From Candidatus Aminicenantes bacterium UBA647 (GTDB lineage Bacteria; Acidobacteriota; Aminicenantia; UBA2199), in NCBI GenBank assembly GCA_002299555.1, contig DBOL01000053.1, forward strand, positions 1 to 48,213: a DNA stretch of 48,213 bases. Direction: 5' to 3'. Position 1 is the first letter of the stretch. Every line of letters begins with the position of its first letter. Shown here piece by piece: positions 8,331 to 17,031 of this stretch. Both the position numbers and the translations under genes were made by a program. Under the pieces are notes generated by a model. It saw only the letters and a list, made by a program, of their open reading frames with translations, had not been told where the DNA came from and searched no databases.

Positions 8331-10118
8331 ATGTATAAAGGCTATATGAACAAATTTTTAAAGATCGATCTTGCGACGGAAGAATATTCTTTCTCAACCC
8401 CTCCGCCGGAACTATTCGAGGAGTTTATCGGTGGAAAAGGTATGGGACTCAAATTATTGATAGACATGGGTGTTATCACCCAGGATCCGCTTTCACCGGA
8501 AAATCCCCTCATTTTCACGACGGGGCCTTTCACCGGCTCAATGGTTCAGACCTCGGCACGATCAACACTTGTGACCAAATCTCCATTGACCGGGACATTC
8601 CTTGATTCCCATATGGGTGGCAATTGGGGGCCCGCATTAAAAAGATCCGGAATTGACTATTTAATTATAACCGGAAGATCAAAAAAACCCGTTTACCTTC
8701 ATATATCTCCTGATAAGGTCGAGTTCATTGATGCAACTCCATTCTGGGGGAAAGGTATCTTTGAAACTGAGAAATCACTAATGAAACAATATCCGGGATC
8801 AAGAATAGCCTCTATCGGCCCTGCTGGTGAAAAGCTGGTTAAATTCGCCTGTATAGGTTCAGATCTCTACCGCCAATTCGGGAGAGGAGGAGCCGGGGCA
8901 GTAATGGGTTCAAAAAATCTAAAATCCATAGTTGTTGAAGGTAATATAAAAATTGAGATCTTTGACCCTGAGAACTTTAAAAAACTAAATGGAGAACTTA
9001 CCAAAGATATACTTGCTCACCCGGGTCCTGCAAAGAGAGATGAACTCGGGACCAACATGTGGATAAGACAGGGACATGAGGACGGCCACTTCCTCCCAAC
9101 AAGAAACTTCAAAGATGTTCAGTTTGAAGACTATGAAGGAATTACCTCTGAAACAATGAAAAAGAAACTGAATTGGAAAAGTGTAAGTTGTTTTAATTGT
9201 GTTATCAAATGTTCGAAACTGGCTACCTGGAAGGGTCTCGAAGTTGAGGGACCCGAGTATGAAACCACTGCATATCTTGGTTCAGGCTGTGGGATCGGTG
9301 ATGCAGAAAGTGTTGCATATGCAAACTACCTGTGTGATGACCTTGGTCTTGACACGATCTCGGCAGGAGTTGTAACTTCGTTTGCAATGGAGGCATTTGA
9401 AAAAGGGATACTTACTTCAGATGATGTTGATGGAATAGAGCTTAATTTTGGAAATGCAGAAGCTCAATTCACCCTGCTGAAGAAAATTGCTAACAGAGAC
9501 GGGATTGGTGATCTGCTTGCAGATGGAACGAGGATCGCTTCTGAAAAAATAGGTAAAGGATCGGAATATTTTGCTATACAGATAGCCGGGATGGAATTGT
9601 CGGGAGTTAATGTTAAGGGTAGTTCCTCAATGGGACTTACTCTTGCTACATCTGATTTTGCCAGTCATACAAGGTTCTGGTCATGTTCTGATGAGATGGC
9701 AGGGAATCTTACTTTCGAAAACACCCCACAATTCATAAAAGAGGGACAGGATGATGTAAATGCCAGAAATTCCCTTGTTATATGCGATTTTGTCCCATTC
9801 GGACTAGACAGGCTGGCTCCTGTTCTTCAGGCATTAACAGGATTAAAAGTAGATGTTCAAAAATTGCTTGATCTTGGAGAGAAAATATCAAATATGACAA
9901 GGATGTACAATTACAAAAACGGAAGATCAAGATCAAGTGACACTCTCCCGGAACGGTTCTTTTCAGAGAAACAGGAAGCAGGAATGTTCAAAGATAAATT
10001 TCTTACAAAGGAAATATTTTCTGACTGGCTGGATAAGTATTATCAAGTCAGAGGCTGGGATGCAGAAGGATTTCCTACTCCGGAAAAGCTTAATGATCTT
10101 TCAATAAAAAAGTTGTAG
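8331..10118 (+). CDS. tungsten-containing aldehyde:ferredoxin oxidoreductase (AOR family)
   Basis: Cytosolic enzyme of anaerobes that oxidises aldehydes to carboxylic acids and reduces ferredoxin, using a bis-pterin tungsten (or molybdenum) cofactor and one [4Fe-4S] cluster. The 595-residue length fits. The N-terminal domain has GGKGMGLKLL and the DSHMGGNWGPALK pterin-binding region. The cluster ligands C287-x2-C290-x3-C294 and a fourth, C485, are present, as is the DDLGLDTIS segment of the pterin site. GGGAGG lies directly after the regulator's stop and before this ATG, so the two are cotranscribed. The two aminotransferases downstream suggest the aldehyde comes from amino-acid breakdown; the true substrate is not readable. 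Confidence 0.95.
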   Translation: MYKGYMNKFLKIDLATEEYSFSTPPPELFEEFIGGKGMGLKLLIDMGVITQDPLSPENPLIFTTGPFTGSMVQTSARSTLVTKSPLTGTFLDSHMGGNWGPALKRSGIDYLIITGRSKKPVYLHISPDKVEFIDATPFWGKGIFETEKSLMKQYPGSRIASIGPAGEKLVKFACIGSDLYRQFGRGGAGAVMGSKNLKSIVVEGNIKIEIFDPENFKKLNGELTKDILAHPGPAKRDELGTNMWIRQGHEDGHFLPTRNFKDVQFEDYEGITSETMKKKLNWKSVSCFNCVIKCSKLATWKGLEVEGPEYETTAYLGSGCGIGDAESVAYANYLCDDLGLDTISAGVVTSFAMEAFEKGILTSDDVDGIELNFGNAEAQFTLLKKIANRDGIGDLLADGTRIASEKIGKGSEYFAIQIAGMELSGVNVKGSSSMGLTLATSDFASHTRFWSCSDEMAGNLTFENTPQFIKEGQDDVNARNSLVICDFVPFGLDRLAPVLQALTGLKVDVQKLLDLGEKISNMTRMYNYKNGRSRSSDTLPERFFSEKQEAGMFKDKFLTKEIFSDWLDKYYQVRGWDAEGFPTPEKLNDLSIKKL

Positions 10119-10134
10119 AGGGGAAGTGACTGAA

Positions 10135-11319
10135 ATGAACAAGAAATTCGATCAACTGGCAGACAGGACCCTTCATCTTGAGCCTGAGGGTGCATATGCG
10201 GTTCTGGCAAAAGCAAATGAACTCGCAGCCTCCGGTAGAAAGATCATTCATCTGGAGATAGGACAACCCGATTTTCAGACATTTGGCAATATTGCTAAAG
10301 CCGGGACAGATGCTATCATGAATGGCGAGACCAGGTATACTCCTTCTGCAGGAATACCCTCCTTAAGAAAGGAAATTGCAGAATACACAGGAGAAAGACT
10401 CGGGTTGAACTTCACTCCTGACCAGGTTGTTGTTGGTCCGGGAGCCAAGCCACTCCTCTTTTTTCCAATGATGGCTCTTTTAGAACCGGGTGATGAAGCT
10501 TTGTATCCGGACCCCGGATTCCCGAGTTACAGAGCTATAATTGAAACTATGGGGGCAAAACCTGTTCCGATCCCACTCAGGGAATCAAAGAATTTTTCTT
10601 TTGATATGGATGAACTTGAAGCAAAGGTAAATGCGAAAACACGACTATTGATAATCAATTCCCCTTCTAATCCAACCGGTGGAGTAACTCCTGAAAAAGA
10701 CCTGAAAAAATTAGCGGAGTTGGCAGAAAAATTTGATTTCTGGGTATTATCTGACGAAATATATACAAGACTGGTATATTCCGGAGAACCTGTTGCCAGT
10801 ATACGCCAGATACCCGGGATGGAGAAGCGTACAATAATAATGGACGGATTTTCAAAGACATATGCGATGACCGGCTGGCGACTTGGATACGGGATCATGC
10901 CTGAAGCATTAGCATATAAAGTAGGACTTCTTATGACCCATTCGGTAGGATGCACTGCCTCTTTCACACAGATAGCAGGGATCGAAGCTCTTTCCGGACC
11001 CCAGGAACAGGTAGACGATGTTATAAAAACATTTAAAAAGAGAAGAGACATAATCGTAGATGGGCTGAACGATATACCGGGAATAACATGTCTGCGGCCG
11101 GAGGGTGCTTTTTATGTCTTTCCGAACATTAAAAGTTTTGGAAAAAGTTCTGAAAAGATCGCCGACTATCTTCTGTCCGAGGCCGGGGTAGCACTTCTTC
11201 CGGGAACATCATTCGGGGAGAACGGTGAGGGTTACCTCCGTTTATGCTATGCAACATCTATAAGCGAGATTGAAGAAGCACTTTCAAAAATAAAAGATAC
11301 CATCGTTAAATTTAATTAA
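10135..11319 (+). CDS. class I PLP-dependent aminotransferase (aspartate aminotransferase-like)
   Basis: 394-residue fold-type I enzyme. It has LEIGQPDF at the N-terminus, the NSPSNPTGG motif, SDEIY (Asp for the pyridine nitrogen and the Tyr), the PLP lysine K241 in DGFSKTYAMTGWRLGY, and the C-terminal arginine region LRLCYA. This set is typical of the Ib aspartate/aromatic aminotransferases, moving amino groups between an amino acid and 2-oxoglutarate. A GTG nine bases upstream is also in frame, but the GAGGGG ribosome site is only one or two bases from it and about ten from this ATG, so ATG is preferred. In the operon it could deaminate the amino acid whose product AOR handles, or close the pathway by converting aspartate to oxaloacetate. 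Confidence 0.92.
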   Translation: MNKKFDQLADRTLHLEPEGAYAVLAKANELAASGRKIIHLEIGQPDFQTFGNIAKAGTDAIMNGETRYTPSAGIPSLRKEIAEYTGERLGLNFTPDQVVVGPGAKPLLFFPMMALLEPGDEALYPDPGFPSYRAIIETMGAKPVPIPLRESKNFSFDMDELEAKVNAKTRLLIINSPSNPTGGVTPEKDLKKLAELAEKFDFWVLSDEIYTRLVYSGEPVASIRQIPGMEKRTIIMDGFSKTYAMTGWRLGYGIMPEALAYKVGLLMTHSVGCTASFTQIAGIEALSGPQEQVDDVIKTFKKRRDIIVDGLNDIPGITCLRPEGAFYVFPNIKSFGKSSEKIADYLLSEAGVALLPGTSFGENGEGYLRLCYATSISEIEEALSKIKDTIVKFN

Positions 11320-11333
11320 AAAGGAGAGAACAA

Positions 11334-12572
11334 ATGAGTTTACATTTCCCGTTTTTGTCAAAAAAAGATATGGAGCAGATTGATGCTCTGAAAGAATCTT
11401 ACGGAGGAGCTTCTGCAATTGAAGAGTCAATTCGTAAGATGAGAGAATATCCTGCCCGTAAGAAAGTAGCTGAAGAAAAAGGTTTTGGTGAAATGTTGGA
11501 AAAAGCCGAAGAATACGCGAAAGTATTTCCTAAAGTAGATGATTTCATTGAAAAGGAGAACATCAGCTTCACGAAGCCCGGGATCGCTACCACTCAGGTA
11601 TCGGGTTGGCAGGGAGCTCCGATCACGCTGAGAGCAATGAAGCTGATATCTGAAGATCAGAAAACACTTGTCCCCGAAGAATTTATATCTGTAATGGCTC
11701 TGACAGAGGATTATGTTCTCAATGGAGAACTCCTTACCACTCTTGCTATGTCAGAAAACATCATGCAGGCAGAAAAATTCTGTAATACGAACATGGTAAG
11801 CACTCCACAAAGTAATGAAATATATCAGAGACTCGAAAAAATAACCGGTGAGAAATTTGAAACTTTTTCTCCTGACAACAATTCACGTGCTCTGATCCTT
11901 AAAAATATGGGTACTCCGTTTGGTAACCTTGGGGGAGTCGAAGTTGCCAACAACAACCACCTTATTTATCTTGACGGTGTTCTAAGAACTGCGGTTAATA
12001 CAGGAGGAGATTTCTTCCTTAATCCAAGTTGGTCAACTATTGTAGCGGCATGTTATCTTGCCAGGGATATAAAGAACCTGAGTTTTAAGATATCAATGCT
12101 TCTTTCTACCCAGAATGCAATACAGTTAAGAATGCTTATGAACATTATGAAGGAATATCTCAGAGAAGATGGTTCCACAGCTATCTATGAGATCAACCTC
12201 GGGAACGGTCAATCGCCTGACATGTTCATTCAATGCGCAAAAGAACTTAAAGAATCCGGAATACCAGGCGTCTCAGTTGCAGGACATCTCAGAATAAATC
12301 CGGATCTGGGTCTTGCTGATTTCGACTGGACAGAAAATGCATACAAAGTGCTGGACTCAGGGACAGATATGACGATAAAATACGAAAGTGACGGCACTTC
12401 GAGGGACCTTGATACTATGGGAGCCTATTTCCTGCCTAAGGATGAAAGATTAGCCAATGCAGAACAAATTGGCAATGTAATTTATTATAAATGTGTAAGA
12501 TGTACAAATGATGCGAAAGAGATAATGAAGAGAGGGCACAAAGCCACTTTCGGAAAACTCTCATACAAATAG
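11334..12572 (+). CDS. unrecognised 412-residue protein of the AOR operon
   Basis: I do not recognise this family. It has no signal peptide and no membrane segment, so it is probably cytosolic. The N-terminal 85 residues look helical and charged; from about residue 85 the chain alternates predicted strands and helices with Gly/Asn-rich turns (NMGTPFGNLGGVEVANNNH, INLGNGQSPDMF), suggesting a barrel-like alpha/beta enzyme. The C-terminal tail carries CVRCTN followed by a basic segment, a possible metal or cluster site. GGAGAG precedes the ATG, and the spacing to its neighbours is 14 and 9 bases, so it is tightly tied to the aminotransferase and homoserine dehydrogenase. A lyase, mutase or transferase step between them is possible, but this is guesswork. 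Confidence 0.8.
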   Translation: MSLHFPFLSKKDMEQIDALKESYGGASAIEESIRKMREYPARKKVAEEKGFGEMLEKAEEYAKVFPKVDDFIEKENISFTKPGIATTQVSGWQGAPITLRAMKLISEDQKTLVPEEFISVMALTEDYVLNGELLTTLAMSENIMQAEKFCNTNMVSTPQSNEIYQRLEKITGEKFETFSPDNNSRALILKNMGTPFGNLGGVEVANNNHLIYLDGVLRTAVNTGGDFFLNPSWSTIVAACYLARDIKNLSFKISMLLSTQNAIQLRMLMNIMKEYLREDGSTAIYEINLGNGQSPDMFIQCAKELKESGIPGVSVAGHLRINPDLGLADFDWTENAYKVLDSGTDMTIKYESDGTSRDLDTMGAYFLPKDERLANAEQIGNVIYYKCVRCTNDAKEIMKRGHKATFGKLSYK

Positions 12573-12581
12573 GAGAAAAAG

Positions 12582-13598
12582 ATGAAACACAAATTAGCAA
12601 TTCTTGGTTTTGGTACTGTCGGACAGGGGATCTGTGAGATACTCAGGGACAAAGAAGTATACTTGAAGAATAAATATGATTTTGAATTTGATATTGTTGC
12701 CGTTTCCGACCTTCATTTCGGTAATGTATACAATCCTCAGGGGTTAGATATCAATGAGCTTCTCGGGAAAGGTTCCCAGAAAACTCCATTTTCTACCGAT
12801 ATTAAAGACTGGGATAATCTGTCAATGATAAAAGATAGCAATGCTACTACAATTCTGGAGCTCACTTATACAGATCTTGAGACTGGTGGCCCTGCAATGG
12901 AGCATTGCAGAGTTGCACTGGGAGCAGGAAAGAACATAGTGACAAGTAACAAAGGACCGGCAGCACTTGCCTACCCTGAAATGAAAAAAATAGCTGATGA
13001 GAACGGTGCTCAATTTCTTATAGAAGGGACAGTATGTGCAGGAACACCTGTTATAAACTTGTCGGATGGTCCTCTGGCAGGATGTGAAATATCAAAGATC
13101 AGAGGGATCCTTAATGGAACTACAAACTACATGCTTTCCGAAATGGAGAAAGGTGTCGGATATGATGAGGTCCTGAAGATCGCTCAGGATAAAGGTTATG
13201 CTGAAGCTGACCCGACAGGCGATGTGGAAGGCCACGATGCACAGGGAAAAGTAACAATACTTGCAAATATAGTAATGGGAGCATCTTTGAAAGTATCGGA
13301 CATTCCATGTAAGGGGATCACAGAGATCAAGTCCGAAGATATGGATAATGCCCGGAACAATAATAAAAGGTGGAAACTGATAGGAAGTGTAGAAAATAAT
13401 AATGGAGAAGTGAAAGGATCGGTCTCGCCTGAAATGATCGATCTGTCCCATCCACTTGCCGGAGTAATGGGAGCAACAAATGCTCTTACATTTACCACAG
13501 ACCTACTTGGTGATGTAACTATCGTAGGCCCGGGTGCCGGAAAGATCGAAACAGGTTTTTCAATTCTGACCGATCTTTTAAGGATAAACAGAAGCTAA
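12582..13598 (+). CDS. homoserine dehydrogenase (no ACT domain)
   Basis: 338-residue NAD(P)-dependent enzyme interconverting homoserine and aspartate 4-semialdehyde. Residues 9-16 are the Rossmann loop GFGTVGQG, TSNKG holds Lys124, GTTNY is at 179-183, and the family signature spans about 201-223 with E208, D219 and K223, the residues known to be catalytic in the yeast enzyme. The regulatory ACT domain of biosynthetic enzymes is absent and no aspartokinase or threonine gene is nearby. GGAG lies seven bases before the ATG. Its place beside AOR and aminotransferases suggests use in the catabolic direction (homoserine to semialdehyde), although a related substrate is possible. Confidence 0.88.
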   Translation: MKHKLAILGFGTVGQGICEILRDKEVYLKNKYDFEFDIVAVSDLHFGNVYNPQGLDINELLGKGSQKTPFSTDIKDWDNLSMIKDSNATTILELTYTDLETGGPAMEHCRVALGAGKNIVTSNKGPAALAYPEMKKIADENGAQFLIEGTVCAGTPVINLSDGPLAGCEISKIRGILNGTTNYMLSEMEKGVGYDEVLKIAQDKGYAEADPTGDVEGHDAQGKVTILANIVMGASLKVSDIPCKGITEIKSEDMDNARNNNKRWKLIGSVENNNGEVKGSVSPEMIDLSHPLAGVMGATNALTFTTDLLGDVTIVGPGAGKIETGFSILTDLLRINRS

Positions 13599-13607
13599 TC
13601 AATAGAT

Positions 13608-13631
13608 CCGGAGCCCGGATTCGGGCTCCGG
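13608..13631 (+). terminator. perfect GC-rich hairpin between homoserine dehydrogenase and aminotransferase genes
   Basis: A ten-base-pair perfect stem (CCGGAGCCCG and its complement) with a GATT loop. No T-run follows, and the AGGAG of the next gene begins five bases later, so it is probably a partial attenuator or an mRNA-stabilising or processing hairpin rather than a full intrinsic terminator. Confidence 0.55.
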
Positions 13632-13646
13632 CAATCAGGAGTTATA

Positions 13647-14858
13647 ATGAATAATATTTTATTTGATGATCTATATTCAGAAGCAACCAATACGATGGAG
13701 CATTCATTTATCAGAGAGATCCTCAAGGTAACAAAAAGTGTAGAGGGAATAATCTCATTTGCAGGAGGATTGCCCCACCCTGACTCATTTCCGAGAGAAA
13801 AACTTTCCGAACTCTTTTCGGAAGTTATACTGAGTGAAGGGTCGGAAGCTCTTCAATATGGTGCAAGTGATGGAGATAAGATATTTAAAGATATAATAAA
13901 AAATTTTGAAGAAGTTCCATATCTAAATGATGATGAATTGATGATCACTGTCGGATCAACGAATGGGATCTATTATTTTACCAGAACCCTCATAGATCCG
14001 GGAGATATAATTCTATGTGAGGCTCCGAGTTTTCCTGGTTCGATCACATCAATGGAAGCATGCGGGGCCCGTCTGGTCGGAATAGAAATGGACGAGCTGG
14101 GAATGCGCCCTGATCTTCTCGAGGAAAAACTGGAGGAATTGACCTCCAAAAACGCTCCGGTAAAGTTTATTTATGTTATCCCTGAATTTCACAATCCAAC
14201 CGGAAGGACCATGGATCTGCAGAGAAGAAGAGATATCATAAAAGTTGCAACAAAGTACAGGTTGCCCATTCTTGAGGACCAGCCATACCGGGAACTACGA
14301 TTTTCGGGAGAAAGGGTAATGACACTCTGGGAAATTGCCAGAACTGAGTTTAATGACCCGAAACTTGTAACAATTGCAAAATCATTTTCAAAGATACTTG
14401 GCCCCGGCCTTAGATTAGGCTTTGCTTCCGGTCCTCCTGAAACCATCAATCATATGGTCAAGTGGGCACAAAAAGTGAATGTAAGCCCCGATTGTCTTAC
14501 TCAAAGGGTTACTGCAAGATACATTGAAAGAGGTTATATGAGATCGCATATTAAAAAGATAATTGATCTTTATAAGCCTAAAAAAGAGGCAATGATGGAT
14601 TCACTTGAAAAATATATGCCGGAAGGAGCAAAATGGACAAACCCAGATGGAGGTATGTTCATATGGGTAACTTTTGATGAATCAATTGATACAGACAAAT
14701 TATTCGAGAAAGCGATCAAGAATAAAGTGGCATTTATTCCGGGAGCGAAATTCTATCCGAAGGGAACAGGGAAGAAAAACGAAATAAGGCTTAATTTTTC
14801 CTATCCCGATACAGAAATGATAGAGGAAGGGATAAAAAGACTGGCTCAGCTTCTTTAG
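13647..14858 (+). CDS. PLP-dependent aminotransferase (2-aminoadipate/kynurenine aminotransferase-like, MocR-type fold)
   Basis: 403-residue fold-type I aminotransferase without the GntR DNA-binding domain of MocR regulators. FAGGLPHPDSFP opens the chain; GSTNGIYYFTRTL, PEFHNPTGR, LEDQPYRELRF (Asp211, Tyr214) and SFSKILGPGLRLGF with the PLP lysine K249 follow. Close relatives (LysN, KAT/AadAT type) act broadly on 2-aminoadipate, aromatic and branched-chain amino acids. AGGAG precedes the ATG and a strong hairpin separates it from the preceding gene, so it may be expressed at a different level from the rest of the operon. It is the last gene before a convergent minus-strand gene. Confidence 0.9.
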   Translation: MNNILFDDLYSEATNTMEHSFIREILKVTKSVEGIISFAGGLPHPDSFPREKLSELFSEVILSEGSEALQYGASDGDKIFKDIIKNFEEVPYLNDDELMITVGSTNGIYYFTRTLIDPGDIILCEAPSFPGSITSMEACGARLVGIEMDELGMRPDLLEEKLEELTSKNAPVKFIYVIPEFHNPTGRTMDLQRRRDIIKVATKYRLPILEDQPYRELRFSGERVMTLWEIARTEFNDPKLVTIAKSFSKILGPGLRLGFASGPPETINHMVKWAQKVNVSPDCLTQRVTARYIERGYMRSHIKKIIDLYKPKKEAMMDSLEKYMPEGAKWTNPDGGMFIWVTFDESIDTDKLFEKAIKNKVAFIPGAKFYPKGTGKKNEIRLNFSYPDTEMIEEGIKRLAQLL

Positions 14859-14891
14859 ACAAGGTGATTTCGAACAGGCCCTGAAAATGCC

Positions 14892-15824
14892 CTAAAAACA
14901 CTCCTCAGGAGTGCAGATTCTGTTCTTACCCATCTCCTTCCCTTTGTACAATGCTTTATCTGCACTTTCAAGGAGTGACTGGCCTGTCTGTCCATCTCTG
15001 GGGAATGTAGCAAGCCCAACGGTAATTGTGATCAGGCCTATTGCTTCTTCGTCTTTTGATTTAAATCTGAAATTTTCAATTTCTTCAAGAATTCTCTGGC
15101 CGACTTTCAATGCAGCCCTTTTTCCTGTTTCAGGTAATACAACCGCAAATTCCTCTCCACCATATCTGGCAAGAAAATCACAACCTCGCACTGATTTCGA
15201 TAGAATTGAAGCAATATCAGAAAGAACCTTATCACCTGACAGGTGGCCAAAAGTATCATTAACTCTCTTGAAATCATCTATATCAGCCATCATAAGGCTC
15301 AATCCTTTCCCCAGCTTTTTATGTTCTTTAAGATTTTCTTCCAACACTGATTTAAAAGATCTTAGATTAAACAGCCCTGTCAATTCGTCGGTCTGAGAAA
15401 GTTTTTTATAATAAACGCTTTTTTTTGCAAGTTTTGTAAGTGCCCGCCTCTCCAGAGCTTTATTTACAACAAAAAGTGTATGATTAAATTTGAAGGGTTT
15501 AGTAATAAAATCGATCGCACCGGCCTTGATCGACTCTATCGCCGATTCAATTGATGCATATGCCGTCATTATAATTACCGGCATTTCAGAGTTACAGACA
15601 AGGATCTCTCTGGTAAGTGTAATTCCGTCCATCTTCGGCATTTTCAGATCTGCTATCACGAGATCAACTTCGTCTTTTTCAATAATAGGTACAACATTAT
15701 GTGGATCATCAGTACTGATAACTTTGAATTTTTTGTCTTCAAGGAACTCTTTTAATAGATTAAGGATGTCAATTTCATCATCAACAATCAAAATTGTCCT
15801 AGTCTTTTCAATATCTCCAAACAT
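14892..15824 (-). CDS. response regulator with diguanylate cyclase output (REC-GGDEF)
   Basis: 310 residues. Residues 8-125 form a receiver domain with acidic residues D15/D16, phospho-acceptor D59 and Lys109. After a short helical linker, residues 145-305 are a GGDEF domain with an intact active site GGEEF (222-226) and an inhibitory RxxD site (R213-D216) at the proper five-residue distance. It should therefore synthesise cyclic di-GMP from two GTP when phosphorylated and be product-inhibited. It has its own strong promoter and a GAGAGGAAA ribosome site. No sensor kinase lies in the window, so its input is unknown. Confidence 0.95.
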   Translation of the reverse strand: MFGDIEKTRTILIVDDEIDILNLLKEFLEDKKFKVISTDDPHNVVPIIEKDEVDLVIADLKMPKMDGITLTREILVCNSEMPVIIMTAYASIESAIESIKAGAIDFITKPFKFNHTLFVVNKALERRALTKLAKKSVYYKKLSQTDELTGLFNLRSFKSVLEENLKEHKKLGKGLSLMMADIDDFKRVNDTFGHLSGDKVLSDIASILSKSVRGCDFLARYGGEEFAVVLPETGKRAALKVGQRILEEIENFRFKSKDEEAIGLITITVGLATFPRDGQTGQSLLESADKALYKGKEMGKNRICTPEECF

Positions 15825-15858
15825 TTTCCTCTCTTTTCTCCATATAAAAAGTTAGTTA

Positions 15859-15887
15859 ATTTTAAACTTAAAAAAAAATAATGTCAA
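15859..15887 (-). promoter_or_regulatory. promoter of the REC-GGDEF gene
   Basis: On the minus strand TTGACA (15882-15887) and TAAAAT (15859-15864) are separated by 17 bp, a near-consensus sigma-70 arrangement about 35 bases from the start codon. Confidence 0.65.
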
Positions 15888-15970
15888 AACAACCAACAAA
15901 TATATAATTAGTGATCATTGTATTCTTCCCGAATTTGTATTATAGTAAAGCTTATTCTCGGGAGATATTC

Positions 15971-16459
15971 ATGCAGAGATTATTCAGAGTTTCCTCAATA
16001 ATTAATAATGTAACTTATGAATTAAGAACATATGACAGAGTTGTTTTTCACTGGTTCATTTCTGACAGAAAAGACAGCGATCTTATATTTGATGACAAAA
16101 TCATCAATTATTCCAAACTTTCTGACAAAGAGAAAAAAATCGCTGAGAGATATATTAAGGAACTTTTCAGTGAAGAGGACGCATCACTCCTGAAATCAGA
16201 GCTTGATAATAAAAGCAGTATCATAACAACAATAGAAGAAGTAAAACTACCTATACCCGATCACATTCAGCCTTATGGTGTTCTCAAAGTTGAAAATGGG
16301 AAGGGCTTTTCAGACCTCTCCTCTCATAAAGCATATGAGTTCCCATTCAAAGTAAAAGGATTCTTCAATATAAACGATGCATATGAGTCTATAAAAAGCG
16401 ATGATCACACAACCGAGATCACAAGACTTCCTGAAAATTTTCTTAAAGGAAAAAAATGA
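15971..16459 (+). CDS. hypothetical protein upstream of pth
   Basis: 162 residues; family not recognised. It has no signal peptide or membrane helix. The N-terminus is beta-like (FRVSSIINNVTYELRTYDRVVFHWFI), the middle is a charged helix (residues about 45-85), and the C-terminus carries a Pro-rich loop (KLPIPDHIQPYGVL). The start was moved from an upstream in-frame ATG at 15911 because CGGGAGA lies six bases before this ATG. Its stop overlaps the pth start by four bases (ATGA), so the two are translationally coupled; a role in translation or RNA handling is possible but only by association. Confidence 0.75.
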   Translation: MQRLFRVSSIINNVTYELRTYDRVVFHWFISDRKDSDLIFDDKIINYSKLSDKEKKIAERYIKELFSEEDASLLKSELDNKSSIITTIEEVKLPIPDHIQPYGVLKVENGKGFSDLSSHKAYEFPFKVKGFFNINDAYESIKSDDHTTEITRLPENFLKGKK

Positions 16460-17031
16460 TAAAACTGATTGCCGCCCTCGGAAATCCCGGGCGTGAATAT
16501 CTCTCCAGCAGACATAATGCCGCCTGGCAGCTAATTGAATATCTCTCCTTTTTCGAGGAACTGAAATGGCAGGAAAAATTTAACGGTACCATGACCGATT
16601 TCAAGATCGGAGGAGAAAAAATACATATTATCTTACCGAAAACGTTTATGAACAGGAGTGGGACCTCGCTGGCAGCTGTTGCAAAATTTTACAAGATAAT
16701 CCCGGATGAGATACTTGTGATTCATGATGATCTTGAACTCAATTTTGGGATCGTTGGCTTCAAATATGGAGGCGGCCTCGGAGGACATAATGGATTAAGA
16801 TCTATCACGTCCTCCCTTGGTACAAGAGATTTCAACCGGTTCAGAATCGGTATCTCAAGGCCGGCCCACAACGACATTACGTCCTATGTTCTCGGGAAGT
16901 TTAACAAAGAAGAGCGGGAAGATCTCCCATTCCTCCTCAGTGAAAGTGCCTCACTCCTTGAACTTAACTTTGATTTGGATTATAAAGAAATAGGCCCTAA
17001 GCAGAGGAAGATAAAAGTACTCGAAAACTAA
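16456..17031 (+). CDS. pth: peptidyl-tRNA hydrolase
   Basis: 191 residues, the normal size. It cleaves peptidyl-tRNA that falls off ribosomes, recycling tRNA. Visible are LGNPGREY with Asn10, SRHNAAW with the catalytic His20, the MNRSG loop with Asn66, IHDDLEL with Asp92, and GGGLGGHNGLRSI. All catalytic and tRNA-binding residues of the family are present. It is translationally coupled to the preceding unknown gene, and the next gene starts right after its stop, so the three form an operon. Confidence 0.97.
   Translation: MIKLIAALGNPGREYLSSRHNAAWQLIEYLSFFEELKWQEKFNGTMTDFKIGGEKIHIILPKTFMNRSGTSLAAVAKFYKIIPDEILVIHDDLELNFGIVGFKYGGGLGGHNGLRSITSSLGTRDFNRFRIGISRPAHNDITSYVLGKFNKEEREDLPFLLSESASLLELNFDLDYKEIGPKQRKIKVLEN

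Noticed and set aside
10527..11051. 174-codon open frame on the minus strand inside the aminotransferase gene
   Set aside because: It lies wholly antisense to a clear aminotransferase and has no ribosome site or recognisable protein pattern.
15911..15970. Upstream in-frame ATG for the gene before pth
   Set aside because: CGGGAGA stands in front of the ATG at 15971, while the upstream ATG has no ribosome site and its translation is not protein-like.
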